Source: Thalassobacillus devorans MSP14
Lineage (GTDB): Bacteria; Bacillota; Bacilli; Bacillales; Halobacillaceae
Direction: 5' to 3'
Length of the DNA: 64,000 nt
Assembly (NCBI RefSeq): GCF_000496835.1
Contig: NZ_KI543238.1
Location: forward strand, 480,034-544,033
A model generated the notes under the pieces. That model had not been told where the DNA came from. It ran no database searches and worked only from the letters and a program-made list of their open reading frames with translations. The position numbers and the translations under genes are program-made. Positions 51,187-60,218 of this stretch are shown here, in pieces (position 1 is the first letter of the stretch; each line of letters begins with the position of its first letter).

Positions 51187-51552
51187 TTAATGTCCGCTTT
51201 GCTCTTCGTGCTTTTCTTCTTGTTGATGGTTTCCTCCATCTTCATGGTCATGGGTAAAACCGAATGACATGGTGAAGAGGGATCCGGCTACAATAATTGC
51301 TGCAAGGACAAAACCGTGGAACATCATATTCCATGGCACGTGGCCTCCGCCGCTTTCCCGCTCTGTCATATGCATGAACATGAATAATTGAATTCCTGCC
51401 TGGATTACAGCGAGCGTCATAATGCCAGTAATGATCCATTTGACAGGTAAATCAGACCCGAGAGCGGCCCAGGCGGCAAGCAGTGTCAAAACAATCGATA
51501 ACACAAAGCCGATGATGTGCTGTACTGGAAAACGTTTAGAATGCTCTGCCAT
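51187..51552 (-). CDS. qoxD: Cytochrome aa3 quinol oxidase subunit IV
   Basis: 121 residues, three transmembrane helices, with the typical FVLSIVLTLLAAW, AVIQAGIQLFMFMHMTE and MFHGFVLAAIIVAGSLF segments, and a His/Glu-rich C-terminal tail (HDHEDGGNHQQEEKHEEQ) that could bind metal. It stabilises the copper site of the oxidase in related enzymes. GGTGG precedes the ATG, which lies one base after the qoxC stop. Confidence 0.92.
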   Translation of the reverse strand: MAEHSKRFPVQHIIGFVLSIVLTLLAAWAALGSDLPVKWIITGIMTLAVIQAGIQLFMFMHMTERESGGGHVPWNMMFHGFVLAAIIVAGSLFTMSFGFTHDHEDGGNHQQEEKHEEQSGH

Positions 51553-51553
51553 A

Positions 51554-52159
51554 TTAAACCACCATCCCAATCAAATAGACACTCGTGAAGATAAATATCC
51601 AAACCACATCAAGAAAGTGCCAATAGAGACTGATAATAAATCCCTTTCGACTCGTCATAGGAGTGAACCCACGTTTAGCAACCTGGATCAATATCATGGT
51701 TGCCCATCCAATACCAAGTGTAACGTGAAGACCATGAGTTCCAGCCAATGTGAAAAAGGCTGACCAGTAAGCTGCAGACTGAAGAGTAGCCCCTTCATGG
51801 GCATAATGAACAAATTCATATATTTCAAAACCAAGAAAACCGAGACCAAGCAGTAACGTAATAACCATCCAGGTAATAAAAGCTTTTACTGCTCCTTTGC
51901 GCATGTTGTGAACAGCTATTCCGCAGGTGAAACTGCTGATAAGTAAAAGAAACGTCATAATCAGTACGGTTTCTATTTCGAACAATTCACCCGGGGCAGG
52001 GGCATCAGCTGTCCGTCCGAACAAAACGGCATAAGTTGCAAACAAAGTTGAGAACAGTACAATTTCCGCAGCAAGGAATATCCAAAAGCCAAGGATGCTC
52101 ATTTGGCCTTCCTGAGTTCGATATTCTAATGGGCCTGATTTCAATTCATGTGCACTCAT
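51554..52159 (-). CDS. qoxC: Cytochrome aa3 quinol oxidase subunit III
   Basis: 201 residues with five transmembrane helices. Family markers are MSILGFWIFLAAEIVLFSTLFATY, the conserved Glu in the AAEIVLF helix, GTHGLHVTLGIGW and the C-terminal SLYWHFLDVVWIFIFTSVYL. Subunit III supports proton uptake and stability of subunit I. AAGGAGG precedes the ATG inside the last codons of qoxB, so translation is coupled. Confidence 0.95.
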   Translation of the reverse strand: MSAHELKSGPLEYRTQEGQMSILGFWIFLAAEIVLFSTLFATYAVLFGRTADAPAPGELFEIETVLIMTFLLLISSFTCGIAVHNMRKGAVKAFITWMVITLLLGLGFLGFEIYEFVHYAHEGATLQSAAYWSAFFTLAGTHGLHVTLGIGWATMILIQVAKRGFTPMTSRKGFIISLYWHFLDVVWIFIFTSVYLIGMVV

Positions 52160-52160
52160 G

Positions 52161-54095
52161 TTATAACCTCCTTGCTTTACGTTCGATTCGTTTGATTTCC
52201 TCAACTTCTACATGGTAGCCTTCATCATAATCGAACGAGCGGATTACCATCATAATAAGGGTACCGATTAAACCAATTACTGCCAGCGTAATCCATTCAA
52301 ATACAAGGGCGAAACTGGCAAAAGCCAAGATTGCCATCATGATGATTGGTTTGCCTGTATAGCTCGGCATATGGATCGGTTCAAGTTTATCCTCATCGTA
52401 AGTGGTTTCCCCTTTTTCTTTCATAGCCAAAAAGGCGTCATATTTATCGACATGAGGAACCGTTGCGAAATTGTAAAAAGGCACTGGAGTCGGTGTCGCC
52501 CATTCGAGCGTCCTTCCATTCCAGGAATCGCCTGTTTCTTCCCGCTTGCTGTTTCGGTAACTATAATAGATGTTATAGCAGAAAACAGCGAATCCTAGTC
52601 CCATTCCGAATGCACCGACAGTGGAAATGACGTTCAATGGCATCCACTCAGGAATGATGGTGAACACACGACGCGGCATTCCATCCAACCCGACAAAATA
52701 TTGCGGGAAGAAAGTGACATGGAAGCCTATGACAAACAACCAGAAACTCAATTTACCAAAACGTTCATTCAGTTTATGGCCGAACATCTTCGGATACCAG
52801 TACTCCAACCCTGCGAAACAAGCGAAGACTGTTCCGGCTATCAATACGTAGTGGAAGTGGGCAATTAGGAAATAGGAATTATGGAACTGATAGTCAGCTG
52901 CTGCCATCCCCAGCATGACGCCAGTAACCCCGCCAATAACAAAGCTTGGTATAAAGGCAAGTGCCCACATCATAGGAGTCGTAAACTCGATTTTCGATTT
53001 ATACAGGGTCGCTAACCAGTTGAAAATTTTCACTCCTGTAGGTACGGCAATCAACATCGTTGATACGGAAAAGACAGAGTTGACAAATGCGCCTGCACCC
53101 ATCGTGAAAAAGTGGTGGACCCAGACAAGAAAACTTAATCCTGCGATTAATATCATGGACCAGACCATTGCGTTATACCCGAATAATCGCTTTCGGGCAA
53201 ATGTAGCAATAACTTCTGAGAAAATACCGAAGGCTGGAAGAATAACAATGTATACTTCCGGGTGTCCCCACATCCAGAATAAGTTCGCCCACATCATTGG
53301 TAGACCTTCACCTGTAAGGGTGAAGAACTGGGCACCAAAAATTCTGTCAATCGTCATTAAAGCCAAAGCTACTGTCAAAATTGGGAATGCAAAAACAATA
53401 ATGAAACACGTGACCAGTGTTGACCAGGTAAAGATAGGCATCTGGAACATTTTCATCCCAGGGGCACGCATTTTTAAAATAGTTACCATTAAGTTGATAC
53501 CTGTGGCCAGTGTACCGATACCAGATAGCTGAAGTCCCATCAGGTAGAAGTTTTGCCCTGGTCCCGGACTCATAGCGGCACCGGCAAGCGGTGTATAGCT
53601 GGTCCAGCCGGCATCCGGAGAACCACCGATGACGAATGAAATATTAAACAGCATTGCGCCGAAAAAGAACGACCAGAAACTAAGCGCATTTACAAACGGA
53701 AAAGCGAAATCCCGGGCGCCGATTTGTAGTGGTACGATGATATTCATCAGCCCGATTAGAAACGGCATCGCCATAAAAATGATCATTACGGTACCGTGGG
53801 TCGTGAATATTTCATCATAATGCTGTGCATTCAAGAAATTCATATCCGGAAATGCCAGCTGGACACGCATCATCAGCGCATCCATTCCCCCTCGGAATAA
53901 CATCGCAAGGGCACTCAAAATATACATGATTCCTATTTTTTTATGATCAACGGTAGTCAACCACTCACGCCATAGCCAGCCCCATCTTTTGAAGTAGGTC
54001 AACAGAAATATCACTGCACTGCTGACCAAAACAATGGATACCATACCAGCATAGATAAGTGGTTCACCGGTTACAAAAAATTCATCAAGCTTCAT
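52161..54095 (-). CDS. qoxB: Cytochrome aa3 quinol oxidase subunit I
   Basis: 644-residue catalytic subunit of the heme-copper quinol oxidase, which reduces oxygen to water and pumps protons. About fourteen to fifteen helices. The CuB ligands are in WMWGHPEVYIVILPAFG (His with the covalently linked Tyr) and VWVHHFFTMG; heme a and a3 ligands are in HGTVMIIFMAMPF and SYFLIAHFHYVLIAG. These match A-type oxidases. Second gene of the operon, 26 bases after qoxA. Confidence 0.96.
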   Translation of the reverse strand: MKLDEFFVTGEPLIYAGMVSIVLVSSAVIFLLTYFKRWGWLWREWLTTVDHKKIGIMYILSALAMLFRGGMDALMMRVQLAFPDMNFLNAQHYDEIFTTHGTVMIIFMAMPFLIGLMNIIVPLQIGARDFAFPFVNALSFWSFFFGAMLFNISFVIGGSPDAGWTSYTPLAGAAMSPGPGQNFYLMGLQLSGIGTLATGINLMVTILKMRAPGMKMFQMPIFTWSTLVTCFIIVFAFPILTVALALMTIDRIFGAQFFTLTGEGLPMMWANLFWMWGHPEVYIVILPAFGIFSEVIATFARKRLFGYNAMVWSMILIAGLSFLVWVHHFFTMGAGAFVNSVFSVSTMLIAVPTGVKIFNWLATLYKSKIEFTTPMMWALAFIPSFVIGGVTGVMLGMAAADYQFHNSYFLIAHFHYVLIAGTVFACFAGLEYWYPKMFGHKLNERFGKLSFWLFVIGFHVTFFPQYFVGLDGMPRRVFTIIPEWMPLNVISTVGAFGMGLGFAVFCYNIYYSYRNSKREETGDSWNGRTLEWATPTPVPFYNFATVPHVDKYDAFLAMKEKGETTYDEDKLEPIHMPSYTGKPIIMMAILAFASFALVFEWITLAVIGLIGTLIMMVIRSFDYDEGYHVEVEEIKRIERKARRL

Positions 54096-54121
54096 GATTG
54101 TTCACCTGCTTTCTTCGATTG

Positions 54122-55057
54122 CTATTCATGTTCTTTATCATCTTTTCTCTCATTATCTAAATGCAGAAGCTCCTGGTAAGCATCACGATGGAGTTCAATT
54201 GCATAATCACGGTCCTGGTTTGTGCCATGATCCACCCAAGCCAGGTGGGTGTTGGAAAAGGTCAGTTTTTTACTTAAGCCAGGATCCAAAAGCTCGTTAT
54301 ATTTCTTCTGGGTAAGCTTTGGTGCTTCTTTTTTTGTTTTCTCTACCCATTCCTTAAATGCATTTTCGCTTTCAGCGTGTACCTTGAAGGTCTGCTCGGT
54401 GAATCCTTCTCCGTTGAAGTTACTATTACGACCGTCGTAAACGCCTGGTTCATCCGCTTCAAGATAGAGGGTGTTTTCCATCCCGGCCATGTTATATTTC
54501 TGTCCCCCAAGCCGGGGAATCCAGAGAGCGGCCATGGAGTCCGCGGATGACAACCGGAATTCGATTGCACGATCAGTAGGGATATGCAAATAATTGACTG
54601 TTTCTATACCTTGCTCCGGATAACTGAAAAACCACTTCCAATCCGCTGAGGTAGCATAGATCACTAATGGTTCTTTGTCCTGGGAACCTTCTGGCGGTTT
54701 TTCCAGATCAAACAACGTCGTTACCGTTGGTACAGATAAGATGATGACAATAATTAATGGAATAACTGTCCAGACGATCTCAATGGCTGTGTTGCCATGA
54801 AGGTCTGGATCATAATCTTTATCGTCTCTGCCAGGGCGATTTCGATATTTGATTACCATAAAAGTGAACAGGGCAAACACTACGACCACGATGCCAAGCA
54901 TGAACCAAAGCGAAAAAACGATAAGATCTTTCTGACTTTGACCAACCGGTCCTTTTGGATCCAGTACAGTCAGTTCACTGCATCCGCTTAATAAGAACAC
55001 GAGGGAAAGCGGGAGTAATGCCAGCCATCTTCTCCAATGCTGCTGTTTATGTTTCAT
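54122..55057 (-). CDS. qoxA: Cytochrome aa3 quinol oxidase subunit II (lipoprotein)
   Basis: About 311 residues. The signal peptide ends in the lipobox LLSGC, followed by two transmembrane helices and an extracytoplasmic cupredoxin-like domain. The segment equivalent to the CuA site reads SSADSMAALWIPRLGG without the copper-binding cysteines, as expected for a quinol rather than cytochrome c oxidase. First gene of the operon. A minus-strand extended -10 (TGCTATAAT) lies at 55128-55136 and a cre-like sequence at 55223-55237. An in-frame start at 55078 overlaps the ribosome site and is less likely. Confidence 0.94.
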   Translation of the reverse strand: MKHKQQHWRRWLALLPLSLVFLLSGCSELTVLDPKGPVGQSQKDLIVFSLWFMLGIVVVVFALFTFMVIKYRNRPGRDDKDYDPDLHGNTAIEIVWTVIPLIIVIILSVPTVTTLFDLEKPPEGSQDKEPLVIYATSADWKWFFSYPEQGIETVNYLHIPTDRAIEFRLSSADSMAALWIPRLGGQKYNMAGMENTLYLEADEPGVYDGRNSNFNGEGFTEQTFKVHAESENAFKEWVEKTKKEAPKLTQKKYNELLDPGLSKKLTFSNTHLAWVDHGTNQDRDYAIELHRDAYQELLHLDNERKDDKEHE

Positions 55058-55282
55058 GAAGCCATACACTCCTATCAAACTAAATATTAATACTATGGAT
55101 ATAGTGAAAACTTAATGCGTGAAACAGATTATAGCATTGTAATACCCTTTTTAGGCACAGTTAACTAATTTGTAAAATAAAGTTCAATTTTTTGTGGATT
55201 TTTCGACACAAAATGTTCAAAGTATAAACGCTTACAAGCAAATAAAGTAAAAAAAGGAAAGAAATTCTCTTTTTTTGACATA

Positions 55283-55309
55283 CAAAACGAGCCATTAGGG
55301 CTCGTTTTG
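55283..55309. terminator. Terminator of ygaE
   Basis: CAAAACGAGCC / GGCTCGTTTTG perfect stem with a 5-base loop, just after the ygaE stop on the minus strand. Confidence 0.8.
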
Positions 55310-55315
55310 TCGATG

Positions 55316-56395
55316 CTATCTTGTTTGCTTCTGTTCGAACATATTACGATGTCTTTCATAATGAAACTGTTGATAGCTTTGAAGAATTCGTTTCAAATGT
55401 TCCAGGTGAAGATGATATTCCATAAGCTGGGCTGCTAACGGCAGGAAGATCAATTTATCGGGATCACGACCATCTTCATAGATGCGAATCAATCTTTCTA
55501 CCAGCATGGGAATATCCGGTTCCTGGGTTTCCCGCAAGGACTCTTTATGGGTCTTTCTGATTCTACCCATCAGACTAAGAATCAATTTTTCATGGGCATG
55601 AATGACTTTATCCAATTCGCTGACCAGTACTTCCTGGAACGCGGGGGGGATGTTATCGATATCACCCTCCAGGCGGTGGAAAGCTTTCAATACATCAAAC
55701 GACTTTTTTGTAGTAGCAATCAGCTGGCGGAATAGCACCATCTTCCGTGCTTTGGCAAAGCGGTTTTTTCTTAAATAGGTACGTTCTTCTTTGTACAAAA
55801 GATACGTTTGATCGATATACCGGATTTCATCCTGGAGTCTGTTCATCTCGGTTTTTAATGCAGGTTCATCATTAAGATGACGGATGGTGACTCGAAGCCA
55901 CTGGAGAATATCACTGGTATTGCGATCGATTTGCCGGAACAGGTTCGTTTCATATTTTGGCGGAACAAACGCCAGGTTGACCGCAAAGGCGGACAATATT
56001 CCAATCATCAATGAAGTAAAACGTGCTCCCGCATATGGAAGGAATGCCATATCTGTCGGTTCCATCAATAAAATCAACGCGACTACTGCGAAGATGATCG
56101 TGTTTTCATTCATTTTCAACTGCATATTCAAAGCAATGACAAGGATGATGGAAAACCCCATGATAAAAGCTCCATCGCCTAATGTATAGTAAACGATGAT
56201 GGCGACAGCAACCGCAATGATATTCGCTTGTATCTGCTCCAGTACGGTTTGATAAGAACGGTAAATAGATGGCTGAATTGAAAAAACAGCGGCGATTCCT
56301 GCAACAACCGGAGTTGTCAACTCAGTCAAAGAAGCAATATATACAGCTACAGCAACGGCCAGCCCCGTTTTCATCATTCTGGCGCCAAGTTTCAT
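55316..56395 (-). CDS. ygaE: FUSC/aromatic-acid-exporter family membrane protein (YgaE)
   Basis: 359 residues. The N-terminal half has four to five helices (KTGLAVAVAVYIASL, PVVAGIAAVFSIQPSIYRSY, then IIAVAVAIIVYYTLGDGAF), the FUSC-like pore domain; the C-terminal ~200 residues are charged and helical. Related proteins are annotated as aromatic acid exporters; the substrate is unknown. Three ATGs are close together; AAAGGTGATGACC favours the one at 56395. The position between ygaD and gsaB matches ygaE, with the qox operon inserted. Confidence 0.82.
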   Translation of the reverse strand: MKLGARMMKTGLAVAVAVYIASLTELTTPVVAGIAAVFSIQPSIYRSYQTVLEQIQANIIAVAVAIIVYYTLGDGAFIMGFSIILVIALNMQLKMNENTIIFAVVALILLMEPTDMAFLPYAGARFTSLMIGILSAFAVNLAFVPPKYETNLFRQIDRNTSDILQWLRVTIRHLNDEPALKTEMNRLQDEIRYIDQTYLLYKEERTYLRKNRFAKARKMVLFRQLIATTKKSFDVLKAFHRLEGDIDNIPPAFQEVLVSELDKVIHAHEKLILSLMGRIRKTHKESLRETQEPDIPMLVERLIRIYEDGRDPDKLIFLPLAAQLMEYHLHLEHLKRILQSYQQFHYERHRNMFEQKQTR

Positions 56396-56493
56396 GGTCA
56401 TCACCTTTTCTGCATGTAATATTATCTACTATTACCTTAAGTGATTTAAAATAGAAAGTGAAATAATATAGAAGTACCTCATTAAACAGGAAA

Positions 56494-56514
56494 CTCCCGG
56501 AATTCATCCGGGAG
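56494..56514 (-). terminator. Terminator of gsaB
   Basis: CTCCCGGA / TCCGGGAG stem 15 bases after the gsaB stop; the T run on the minus strand is short. Confidence 0.7.
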
Positions 56515-56528
56515 CAAGGATAGATATT

Positions 56529-57824
56529 CTATTTATCTGCCATTGTTTTGAACGCTTGTTCTACAGCTGAGATAGTTGTTTCTATATCCTCATCTTTATG
56601 GGCAGTAGTCAAGAACCAGGCTTCATATTTAGAAGGTGCCAGGTTAATCCCTTGCTGAAGCATTAACTGGAAAAAACGTGCAAACATTTCGCCGTCTGTA
56701 TTTTCGGCCTGCTCGTAATTTTCAATGCTCTCGTTCGTAAAATAAATCGTCAGTGCACCTTTTAAACGGTTGATGGAAATCGGGATGTCATACCGCGAAG
56801 CACTGTTTTTTATTCCTTTTTCTAATTCAGCTCCTAATCGATCCAATTCCTCGTAAACGCCGTCTTCCTGTAATACTTCCAGACAGGCAATTCCCGAGGC
56901 CATGGAAGCTGGGTTTCCGGCCATCGTACCTGCCTGGTAGGCGGGGCCGAGTGGTGCCACCTGTTCCATGATATCAGCACGTCCGCCGTAAGCACCAATT
57001 GGCAAGCCGCCTCCTATGATTTTACCCATCGCAGTCATGTCGGGCTCGATTCCCAGAATCTGCTGTGCGCTCCCGTATGTAAAGCGGAAGGCTGTGATCA
57101 CTTCATCATAAATGACAAGAGCACCTGCCTGGTGAGCAAGTTCATTCACTTGTTCTAAGAATCCTGGTTTGGGTTCGACAATACCGAAGTTGCCGACAAT
57201 CGGTTCCACTAATATTCCTGCCACTTCATCTCCCCAGCGATCCAGCGCTTGTTTGAATGGTTCGATATCATTGAAAGGAACGGTAATAACATCGGAGGCA
57301 ATGGACGCGGGAACCCCGGCTGAGTCAGGTGTTCCTAGTGTGGAAGGACCAGATCCTGCAGCGACAAGCACCAAATCAGAATGGCCATGATAACATCCTG
57401 CAAATTTGATGATTTTATTTCGTCCGGTGTATGCACGTGCTACACGGATGGTTGTCATTACAGCTTCTGTTCCAGAATTGACGAACCTGACTTTATCCAT
57501 GGAAGGGATGGCTTCTTTCAACATACGGGCAAAATCGTTTTCGAGTGGGGTTGGTGTCCCGTATAACACACCGTTATGAGCTGCTTTGGTGATCGCTTCG
57601 GTGATATGTGGGTGGGCGTGGCCTGTAATGATTGGCCCGTAGGCACCAAGATAGTCGATGTATTTATTGCCATCAACATCCCAAAAGTAAGCACCCTCTG
57701 CTTTTTCCATATATACAGGCGCTCCGCCACCTACTGCTTTGTACGAACGGGAAGGAGAGTTGACCCCACCAACGATATGATTTTGTGCTTCTTCGTGTAA
57801 TTGAACAGATTTTGAAAAATTCAT
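56529..57824 (-). CDS. gsaB: Glutamate-1-semialdehyde 2,1-aminomutase (GsaB/HemL type)
   Basis: 431-residue PLP enzyme that forms 5-aminolevulinate from glutamate-1-semialdehyde for haem synthesis. The PLP lysine is in [20 protein letters not shown]; other markers are [19 protein letters not shown] and [13 protein letters not shown]. In Bacillus subtilis two paralogues exist (hemL, gsaB); the neighbours here (ygaE, ygaF, perR) identify this as gsaB. GGGAGG precedes the ATG at 57824; the longer frame to 57902 lacks support. Confidence 0.93.
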   Translation of the reverse strand: MNFSKSVQLHEEAQNHIVGGVNSPSRSYKAVGGGAPVYMEKAEGAYFWDVDGNKYIDYLGAYGPIITGHAHPHITEAITKAAHNGVLYGTPTPLENDFARMLKEAIPSMDKVRFVNSGTEAVMTTIRVARAYTGRNKIIKFAGCYHGHSDLVLVAAGSGPSTLGTPDSAGVPASIASDVITVPFNDIEPFKQALDRWGDEVAGILVEPIVGNFGIVEPKPGFLEQVNELAHQAGALVIYDEVITAFRFTYGSAQQILGIEPDMTAMGKIIGGGLPIGAYGGRADIMEQVAPLGPAYQAGTMAGNPASMASGIACLEVLQEDGVYEELDRLGAELEKGIKNSASRYDIPISINRLKGALTIYFTNESIENYEQAENTDGEMFARFFQLMLQQGINLAPSKYEAWFLTTAHKDEDIETTISAVEQAFKTMADK

Positions 57825-57905
57825 AGTAAACCTCCCTGAAATGATTGCAACTTTTATTGTAGCACGGCTTGTCCTGGAAGAAACAGCAGATTCATAAACC
57901 AAAGT

Positions 57906-57947
57906 AAAAAGACTACCCGATTAGGCGAAGCAAACGGGTAGTCTTTT
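57906..57947. terminator. Terminator of the YjcZ-like gene
   Basis: AAAAAGACTACCCG / CGGGTAGTCTTTT stem, 15-base loop; T runs on both strands. Confidence 0.85.
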
Positions 57948-57972
57948 ACAAATTGAGGTGGTTTATCGTGAA

Positions 57973-58065
57973 TTAATAGACATAAGCTGCGCCAACAATA
58001 ATTAAAAGAATGAACAACACGACAATCAACGCAAAGCCGCTGTTGTAGCCGCCATAGTAACCCAT
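57973..58065 (-). CDS. YjcZ-family small membrane peptide
   Basis: 30 residues: a Gly/Tyr start (MGYYGGYNSGFAL) and one hydrophobic helix (IVVLFILLIIVGAAYVY). This is the plan of the YjcZ family of tiny sporulation-associated membrane peptides in Bacillus. GGTGG lies a few bases before the ATG. A longer minus-strand frame across the same bases (start 58087 region) is not supported by composition. The gene has its own terminator downstream. Confidence 0.82.
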   Translation of the reverse strand: MGYYGGYNSGFALIVVLFILLIIVGAAYVY

Positions 58066-58162
58066 TCATTCCACCCCCCTTTGCCACGTTTACAATATCT
58101 TATGAAGAAAGCGGAATATGGACTGTGCGTTCATCCTATATAAGCTGGTGGTCTTCGAAGGT

Positions 58163-58843
58163 CTAACCCATTGGAAGGAATTTATATCCTTTTCCTCTTA
58201 TAGTCTTGATGACATTAGCAAGACCTATATTGGAGAGTTTTTTTCGTAACCTGTTAATGTTTACAGACAATGTATTATCATCCATGTCACCAATATCTTT
58301 TGTAAGCAAGTGGAGAAGCTGCTCACGGGGCAATAGTTGATCAGGATACTGAAGGAATGCTTTCATGAGAAAAAATTCATTTCTCGTCAGCGATTGTCTT
58401 TTCTCTTTATATAGGATTTCCATCGGGCGTAATTTCAACTCCGGACTTATTTCGGAAAGATTAAGCCCATGATGGTCGTCTTTGTACACTCTACGCATGA
58501 CCCTGCTTATTTTTGTATCCAATAAATTCGAATTCAAAGGTGTTTCCAAGTAATCATCAGCTCCATTTTCAATCGCTTTCACCTGATTCATATCGGAATC
58601 AGCTTCAGCTATCAATAAAATCGGACATTTAGATTTTTTGCGGAGCTGTCTTGACCAATAAAGTCCGTCGAATTTGGCGGAACCAACTGTCATCAATACA
58701 AGGTGAGGCTCATAAGCGACAAACTCTTCTGCAATACGATCATACTCCTGCGCCGCGAAAAGTTGAAATCCTTTACCGGCAAGCGATTCACTAAGAAAGG
58801 AAGTAATTTGCAAGTCATCTTCTACAATAAAAATTCGCTTCAT
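58163..58843 (-). CDS. OmpR/PhoB-family response regulator with degenerate receiver
   Basis: 226 residues: receiver (1-115) and winged-helix DNA-binding domain (about 130-225, SLTRNEFFLMKAFLQYPDQLL and VNINRLRKKL, IRGKGYKF). It resembles BceR/GraR-type regulators. The acidic pocket (VEDD, residues 7-10) is intact, but the phosphoacceptor position is Thr52 (LVLMTVG) and the conserved Lys before Pro is Thr101 (YLETPLN). Phosphorylation is therefore unlikely. No histidine kinase or BceAB transporter is adjacent. It is divergent from the potassium-channel gene at 59043. Confidence 0.88.
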   Translation of the reverse strand: MKRIFIVEDDLQITSFLSESLAGKGFQLFAAQEYDRIAEEFVAYEPHLVLMTVGSAKFDGLYWSRQLRKKSKCPILLIAEADSDMNQVKAIENGADDYLETPLNSNLLDTKISRVMRRVYKDDHHGLNLSEISPELKLRPMEILYKEKRQSLTRNEFFLMKAFLQYPDQLLPREQLLHLLTKDIGDMDDNTLSVNINRLRKKLSNIGLANVIKTIRGKGYKFLPMG

Positions 58844-59042
58844 GACGTCACCTTTTCATTCGATTTGTCCTCTGCATAAAGTACGCTGATACTTTTATAA
58901 TGGATAGTTATTATCGACCTTACGAATAATTGATTTAGTAAATTATACCATTTTATAAGGGAATATTTCATTATGTATAGTTGGGGCTGTGAAGCGCATA
59001 AGTTTGTAAGAGGCGTCTAATCCTTCGGTAAGGAGAAAAAAT

Positions 59043-59453
59043 ATGATAGAAACAACCTTACTTCTGTTCATAACGGTGCTGCTCATCGTCAGTTTGACTT
59101 CATTCTTTCGTGAATTGATCTCTGATAACCATCACTTCTCATTAACCGTATTTACTGGTTTACTTCTTTTATATGCAATTGTAATGAGCGGGTTTGGGTT
59201 AATTTATTTTATTCTCTCGATGAACGGAGTTCCGTTATTAGCGGGAGGGGGACTTCAGCAGGAAGCATTGCTGAATCGAATTGGACAGGCTATCTACTTC
59301 AGTGGGGTTACACTATTGACAGTGGGTTACGGGGATATCATTCCAATCGGGTGGGGAAGACCGATTGCCTTATTGGAAGCATTGATCGGCTATACGATTC
59401 CTGCTGCTATGTTTGTCAGAGTAATCTACGGTTCCAAGCATCCGACAGAGTAA
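59043..59453 (+). CDS. Two-TM potassium channel-like protein
   Basis: 136 residues with an N-terminal helix, a second helix (LTVFTGLLLLYAIVMSGFGLIYFIL), a pore helix with the K+ selectivity filter LTVGYGDIIPIGWGR, and a final helix (LIGYTIPAAMFVRVIYG). This is a minimal tetrameric K+ channel with no RCK or cyclic-nucleotide domain. In a salt-adapted organism it may serve K+ efflux or turgor control, which is inference. It lies about 200 bases from the divergent response regulator, sharing its promoter region. GGAG precedes the ATG. Confidence 0.85.
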   Translation: MIETTLLLFITVLLIVSLTSFFRELISDNHHFSLTVFTGLLLLYAIVMSGFGLIYFILSMNGVPLLAGGGLQQEALLNRIGQAIYFSGVTLLTVGYGDIIPIGWGRPIALLEALIGYTIPAAMFVRVIYGSKHPTE

Positions 59454-59520
59454 GATTGGAAATCACAATCCCTTTCCTGTACGCTAATAATAGATTAAAT
59501 TTTTTAGGAGGGGACCTGTC

Positions 59521-59991
59521 ATGAGTGTTGAAGTAGGAAGTAAAGCACCAGATTTCGAATTGCATGCAAGTAATGGAGAGAAAGTAAAGCTATCGGATTA
59601 TCGTGGGAAAAATGTGGTGTTGTATTTTTACCCGAAAGATATGACGCCTGGCTGTACGACAGAAGCATGTGATTTCCGTGACCATCATGAAAGTTTTGCG
59701 GACGTGGATGCAGTGATTTTAGGAGTAAGTCCGGACCCGGTCAACCGTCATGAGAAATTCATTGAAAAGCACGAGCTTCCATTTTTACTGCTGGCAGATG
59801 AGGACAAGCAGGCCGCCGAGGCATATGGTGTCTGGAGGCTGAAAAAGAATTTCGGCAAAGAATATTACGGTATTGAACGTTCCACATTCATCATCGATAA
59901 AGAGGGGAACCTCGTAAAAGAATTCCGTAAAGTACGTGTTAAAGGACATGTGGAATCTGCTTTAGAGTACATCCGCGAAAATTTATCCTGA
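59521..59991 (+). CDS. ygaF: Thiol peroxidase, Bcp/PrxQ type (YgaF)
   Basis: 156-residue atypical 2-Cys/1-Cys peroxiredoxin. The peroxidatic Cys is in DMTPGCTTEACDFRD, with a second Cys five residues later as in PrxQ. The ASNGEKVKLSDYRGKNVVLYFYPKD start and the later STFIIDKEGNLVKEF are typical. It reduces hydrogen peroxide and alkyl peroxides using thioredoxin. AGGAGGGG precedes the ATG. It is in the bcp position between gsaB and perR. Confidence 0.93.
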   Translation: MSVEVGSKAPDFELHASNGEKVKLSDYRGKNVVLYFYPKDMTPGCTTEACDFRDHHESFADVDAVILGVSPDPVNRHEKFIEKHELPFLLLADEDKQAAEAYGVWRLKKNFGKEYYGIERSTFIIDKEGNLVKEFRKVRVKGHVESALEYIRENLS

Positions 59992-59994
59992 TCA

Positions 59995-60023
59995 GTGCTC
60001 TCCATATGGAGAGTGCTTTTTTA
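59995..60023 (+). terminator. Terminator of ygaF
   Basis: CTCTCCA / TGGAGAG stem with flanking GTG pairs and a T run. Confidence 0.88.
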
Positions 60024-60044
60024 TCATTAATTGGGTATATGCGC

Positions 60045-60137
60045 TATACACTTATTTCCCCCCTACATAAAGTGAAGTATCAACCGAAAACCTCCCCTTT
60101 AATTGAGGCATCACTCTTATGTGGTGCCTCTTCTTTT
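60045..60137 (+). ncRNA. Candidate C-rich small RNA
   Basis: Between two terminators lies a possible transcription unit of about 80 bases. A -10-like TATACA is at 60045-60050 with a weak TTATCA 18 bases upstream. Next come a CCCCCC tract (60058-60063), CCTCCCC (60091-60097), and a terminator GAGGCATCAC / GTGGTGCCTC (60105-60114 with 60121-60130) followed by TTCTTTT. No open frame fits. C-rich single-stranded tracts ahead of a terminator are the pattern of Firmicute small RNAs that pair with ribosome sites. Confidence 0.35.
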
Positions 60138-60218
60138 GCTTTATGAATCTAAATGTTTTTGTAAATTATGATAATTCAGCTAAAATAGAAGCAGGTGAAT
60201 CAGAGGAGGATTACATAT

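Noticed and set aside
57854..58087. A 77-codon minus-strand frame
   Set aside because: It overlaps the YjcZ-like gene in another frame, runs through its terminator, and shows no protein-like pattern.
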